Part shown: one piece after another, positions 4,978 to 6,965 of the stretch
How positions within the stretch are numbered: the first letter of the stretch is position 1
Layout of the letters: each line of letters starts with the position of its first letter
Assembly (NCBI GenBank): GCA_023421875.1
Contig: JAEZSM010000112.1
Span: 1-6,965, forward strand
From: Spirochaetota bacterium
Lineage (GTDB): Bacteria > Spirochaetota > Spirochaetia > Treponematales > Rectinemataceae
Reading direction: 5' to 3'
Length of the DNA stretch: 6,965 bases
Translations under genes and position numbers: made by a program
The notes under the pieces: model-generated
What the model was told of the DNA's origin: nothing
The model's input: the letters and a program-made list of their open reading frames with translations, nothing else
The model's database searches: none

Positions 4978-6876
4978 ATGTCCCCGAAGTATGAAGCCCT
5001 GTTGAGGAACGTCATGAGTCCCGACAGCTTCGGCAAGCTTATGGCCTTGAAAAATCCCGCAGTAGTCGAGTTCGCCGGTTTTTTTGCTGAGCACTGCGGT
5101 CCTAAGTCCATCTATGTCTGCGACGACAGCGAGAAGGACATCCAATACGTTCGGGATCAGGCACTGGCCAAGGGTGAGGAAGAGCGGCTTGCCAATCCTG
5201 CCCAGACCATCCACTGGGACGGCTATTGCGACCAGGGCAGGGACAAGAACGGCACCCGCTTCATGGTCTACAAGGAAAATTTGGCGGACATGGGGGCTCT
5301 CAACACTATCGAGTACGAGAAAGGCTATGCCGAAATCATGGCGATATCCAAGGGTATCATGGAAGGCAAGGACGCTGTACTCCAGTTTTTCTCCGAAGGC
5401 CCCACAGAGAGTCCCTTTACCATCCCCTGCGTCCAGTTCACCGACTCCTGGTACGTTGCCCATTCGGAGTTCATCCTCTACCGCTCCGCCTACCACCACT
5501 TTCTAGGTATGAAGGAAGAGGAAAAGAGCCAGTTCTTCCGCTTCATCCATTCCGCGGGAGCCCTGGACGAGCATCATTGCACGGACAACCTGGACCAGCG
5601 CAGAATTTACATGGATACCCAGAACAACATTGTCTACTCCATGAACAACCAGTACGCCGGCAACTCCGTGGGCCTCAAGAAGCACTCCATGCGACTGGCC
5701 ATCAACAAGGCGGGCAAGGAAGGCTGGCTCTGCGAGCACATGTTCATCATGGCCGCTCTCGATAATGAAAAAAAGCGCAAAACCTATTTCTGCGGCGCCT
5801 ACCCCTCGGCCTGCGGCAAGACATCCACCGCCATGATCCCCGGCGAGCAGATCGTGGGGGACGACATCGCCTACTTCCGCAACATAAACGGCGAGTTCAG
5901 GGCGGTCAACGTGGAATTCGGCATGTTCGGCATTATCAAGGACGTGAACGCCAAGGACGATCCCCTCATCTTCGAAAACCTCATGAAAAACCAAGAGGTT
6001 ATCTTCTCCAACGTTCTCAGGGGACCCGAGGGTAAGCCCTACTGGCTGGGCATGGGCGTCAAGACTCCCGAGGAAGGCTACAACCACTTCGGCCAATGGC
6101 GCAAGGGAATCAAGGACGACAAGGGCAAGGAAGTGCCCCTCGCCCACGGCAATGCCCGCTATACCATGCGCCTGGACTATCTGGCCAATATTGACAAGGA
6201 AGGCTTCGAAGCCAAGAACGGGGTAAAGGTAGAGGGCATCCTCTATGGGGGCAGAGACAGCGACACCACAGTACCGGTAGAAGAATCTCCCAACTGGAAG
6301 GACGGCATCCTCCTCAAGGCAGCGACCCTGGAATCCGAGACCACTTCTGCCACCCTGGGGGCCGAAGGCGTGCGGGATGCCAGCCCCATGGCCAACATGG
6401 ACTTCGTTTCCTACCCCTTAGGCCACTACACCATGAACAACATCGCCTTCGGCGAGTCGGTCAAGGATTGCCCCAAGATTTTCAGCAACAACTACTTCAT
6501 GCGCAGCCCCGAGGGGAATTTCATGACCAGCAAGCTCGCCAAGAAGGTCTGGCTGCACTGGGCCGAAGGCCGCATCCACGGTGAGTACGAAGCCTATGAC
6601 ACTCCAACGGGTAAGATTCCCCGATACGACGATCTCAAGGGTCTCTTCAAAAAACATTTGCACGAGAATTTCTCCGAGGCTGACTATAACTACCTCTTTA
6701 CTTTCCGCTGTACCAAGTGGATCGAAAAGCTGGAGCGCACCAAGGCCTTTTATGCCAAGGTGGATCCCAAGACCCCCAAGGAAATTTTCGAGTATTGGAA
6801 TAAGGCGATCGAGCGGATCAAGGCGGCAAGGGAGCGCTTCGGCGACGAGATAAAACCCGGCGCCTACAGGCCGTGA
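4978..6876 (+). CDS. pckG: Phosphoenolpyruvate carboxykinase, GTP family (divergent nucleotide pocket)
   Basis: This cytosolic enzyme interconverts oxaloacetate plus nucleoside triphosphate with phosphoenolpyruvate, CO2 and nucleoside diphosphate, linking C4 acids to glycolysis/gluconeogenesis. The 632-residue length is typical of the GTP family (about 600-640). Compared with the mammalian enzyme from memory, the catalytic set is retained: Arg94 (rat Arg87), Tyr226, Lys234/Lys235, His254 in CEHM, the P-loop YPSACGKT at 275-282 with the family Cys279, the metal site GDDIA with Asp295/Asp296, Asn392 and Arg394 in HGNAR, and GGR at 424-426. The guanine-binding segment differs: Phe507 and Phe515 remain, but the usual WPGFGEN reads TSKLAKK (517-523), so the third Phe is Leu520 and the guanine-contacting Asn is Lys523. 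True nucleotide preference is therefore uncertain. The start is set by a strong Shine-Dalgarno site. It is a single transcription unit divergent from the HTH-like gene; no terminator is evident downstream. Confidence 0.95.
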   Translation: MSPKYEALLRNVMSPDSFGKLMALKNPAVVEFAGFFAEHCGPKSIYVCDDSEKDIQYVRDQALAKGEEERLANPAQTIHWDGYCDQGRDKNGTRFMVYKENLADMGALNTIEYEKGYAEIMAISKGIMEGKDAVLQFFSEGPTESPFTIPCVQFTDSWYVAHSEFILYRSAYHHFLGMKEEEKSQFFRFIHSAGALDEHHCTDNLDQRRIYMDTQNNIVYSMNNQYAGNSVGLKKHSMRLAINKAGKEGWLCEHMFIMAALDNEKKRKTYFCGAYPSACGKTSTAMIPGEQIVGDDIAYFRNINGEFRAVNVEFGMFGIIKDVNAKDDPLIFENLMKNQEVIFSNVLRGPEGKPYWLGMGVKTPEEGYNHFGQWRKGIKDDKGKEVPLAHGNARYTMRLDYLANIDKEGFEAKNGVKVEGILYGGRDSDTTVPVEESPNWKDGILLKAATLESETTSATLGAEGVRDASPMANMDFVSYPLGHYTMNNIAFGESVKDCPKIFSNNYFMRSPEGNFMTSKLAKKVWLHWAEGRIHGEYEAYDTPTGKIPRYDDLKGLFKKHLHENFSEADYNYLFTFRCTKWIEKLERTKAFYAKVDPKTPKEIFEYWNKAIERIKAARERFGDEIKPGAYRP

Positions 6877-6877
6877 C

Positions 6878-6897
6878 TAGTTCCTCGAACCTTGTTG
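6878..6897 (+). repeat. 20-bp dispersed repeat, copy 2, just after the pckG stop
   Basis: TAGTTCCTCGAACCTTGTTG begins one base after the pckG TGA and is an exact copy, in inverted orientation on the window, of 505-524. Relative to its upstream gene the orientation is the same in both cases. The 89-base tail after pckG otherwise has no gene. Confidence 0.8.
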
Positions 6898-6936
6898 TGC
6901 ACGCAGTACGCGTAAAAAAGTGACATTTTTCTTGAT

Positions 6937-6949
6937 GCGGGCCGCCCGC
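6937..6949. repeat. GC-rich palindrome at the right edge
   Basis: GCGGGC and GCCCGC flank a single C, a perfect 13-base inverted repeat, and another GCGCCCGC follows at 6958-6965 at the window end. No T tract follows within the window, so a terminator cannot be claimed; the structure may continue beyond the edge. Confidence 0.4.
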
Positions 6950-6965
6950 CGCCCAAAGCGCCCGC

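Noticed and set aside
5226..6147. Long alternative frames on both strands inside pckG
   Set aside because: They follow the codon bias of the real gene, have repetitive composition and match no family; the pckG frame carries all the conserved motifs.
6912..6933. A-run and T-run after pckG as an intrinsic terminator
   Set aside because: The possible stem is only five A-T pairs without any G-C core, which is too weak to call.

Overview
The window looks like a chromosomal stretch of a bacterium with moderately high GC, most plausibly a spirochaete of the Treponema/Spirochaeta kind. This rests on resemblance of the proteins (a GTP-family PEPCK of the divergent spirochaete-like type, and a small HTH-like protein and transposase tail that look like ones I recall from treponemes). 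It is not based on a database search, so the taxonomy is a moderate-confidence inference. No CRISPR array, tRNA, rRNA or phage module is visible.

Layout, left to right. (1) Positions 1-452, + strand: the C-terminal part of a DDE/integrase-type transposase cut by the window edge. (2) Positions 471-498: a hairpin that reads as an intrinsic terminator for the minus-strand gene. (3) Positions 522-2018, minus strand: an M32 (Taq-type) metallocarboxypeptidase with a good Shine-Dalgarno site that fixes an ATG start. (4) Positions 2136-4187, + strand: recG, divergent from the peptidase and starting at a GTG six bases after a -10 box, which suggests a leaderless mRNA. (5) Positions 4246-4749, minus strand: a 167-residue uncharacterised basic protein with a helix-turn-helix-like segment, convergent with recG and also apparently leaderless. 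(6) Positions 4978-6876, + strand: a phosphoenolpyruvate carboxykinase of the GTP family, divergent from the HTH-like gene across a 228-bp AT-richer control region. (7) Positions 6877-6965: noncoding, with a 20-bp repeat and a GC-rich palindrome.

The genes do not form one operon: each of the four complete genes is a separate transcription unit, alternating in direction. Peptide trimming (M32 peptidase) and PEP/oxaloacetate interconversion (PEPCK) fit a peptide- or sugar-fermenting lifestyle, and RecG is housekeeping DNA repair. The HTH-like protein is the natural candidate for a local regulator of itself or of pckG, but only its position suggests this.

Most worth a second look: an exact 20-bp sequence that immediately follows (or includes) the stop codons of both the peptidase and pckG, in the same orientation relative to transcription; the contrast between two leaderless and two Shine-Dalgarno genes; and a PEPCK that keeps its catalytic residues but has lost part of the usual guanine-binding segment. 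I see no clear new multi-gene defence or biosynthetic system here.
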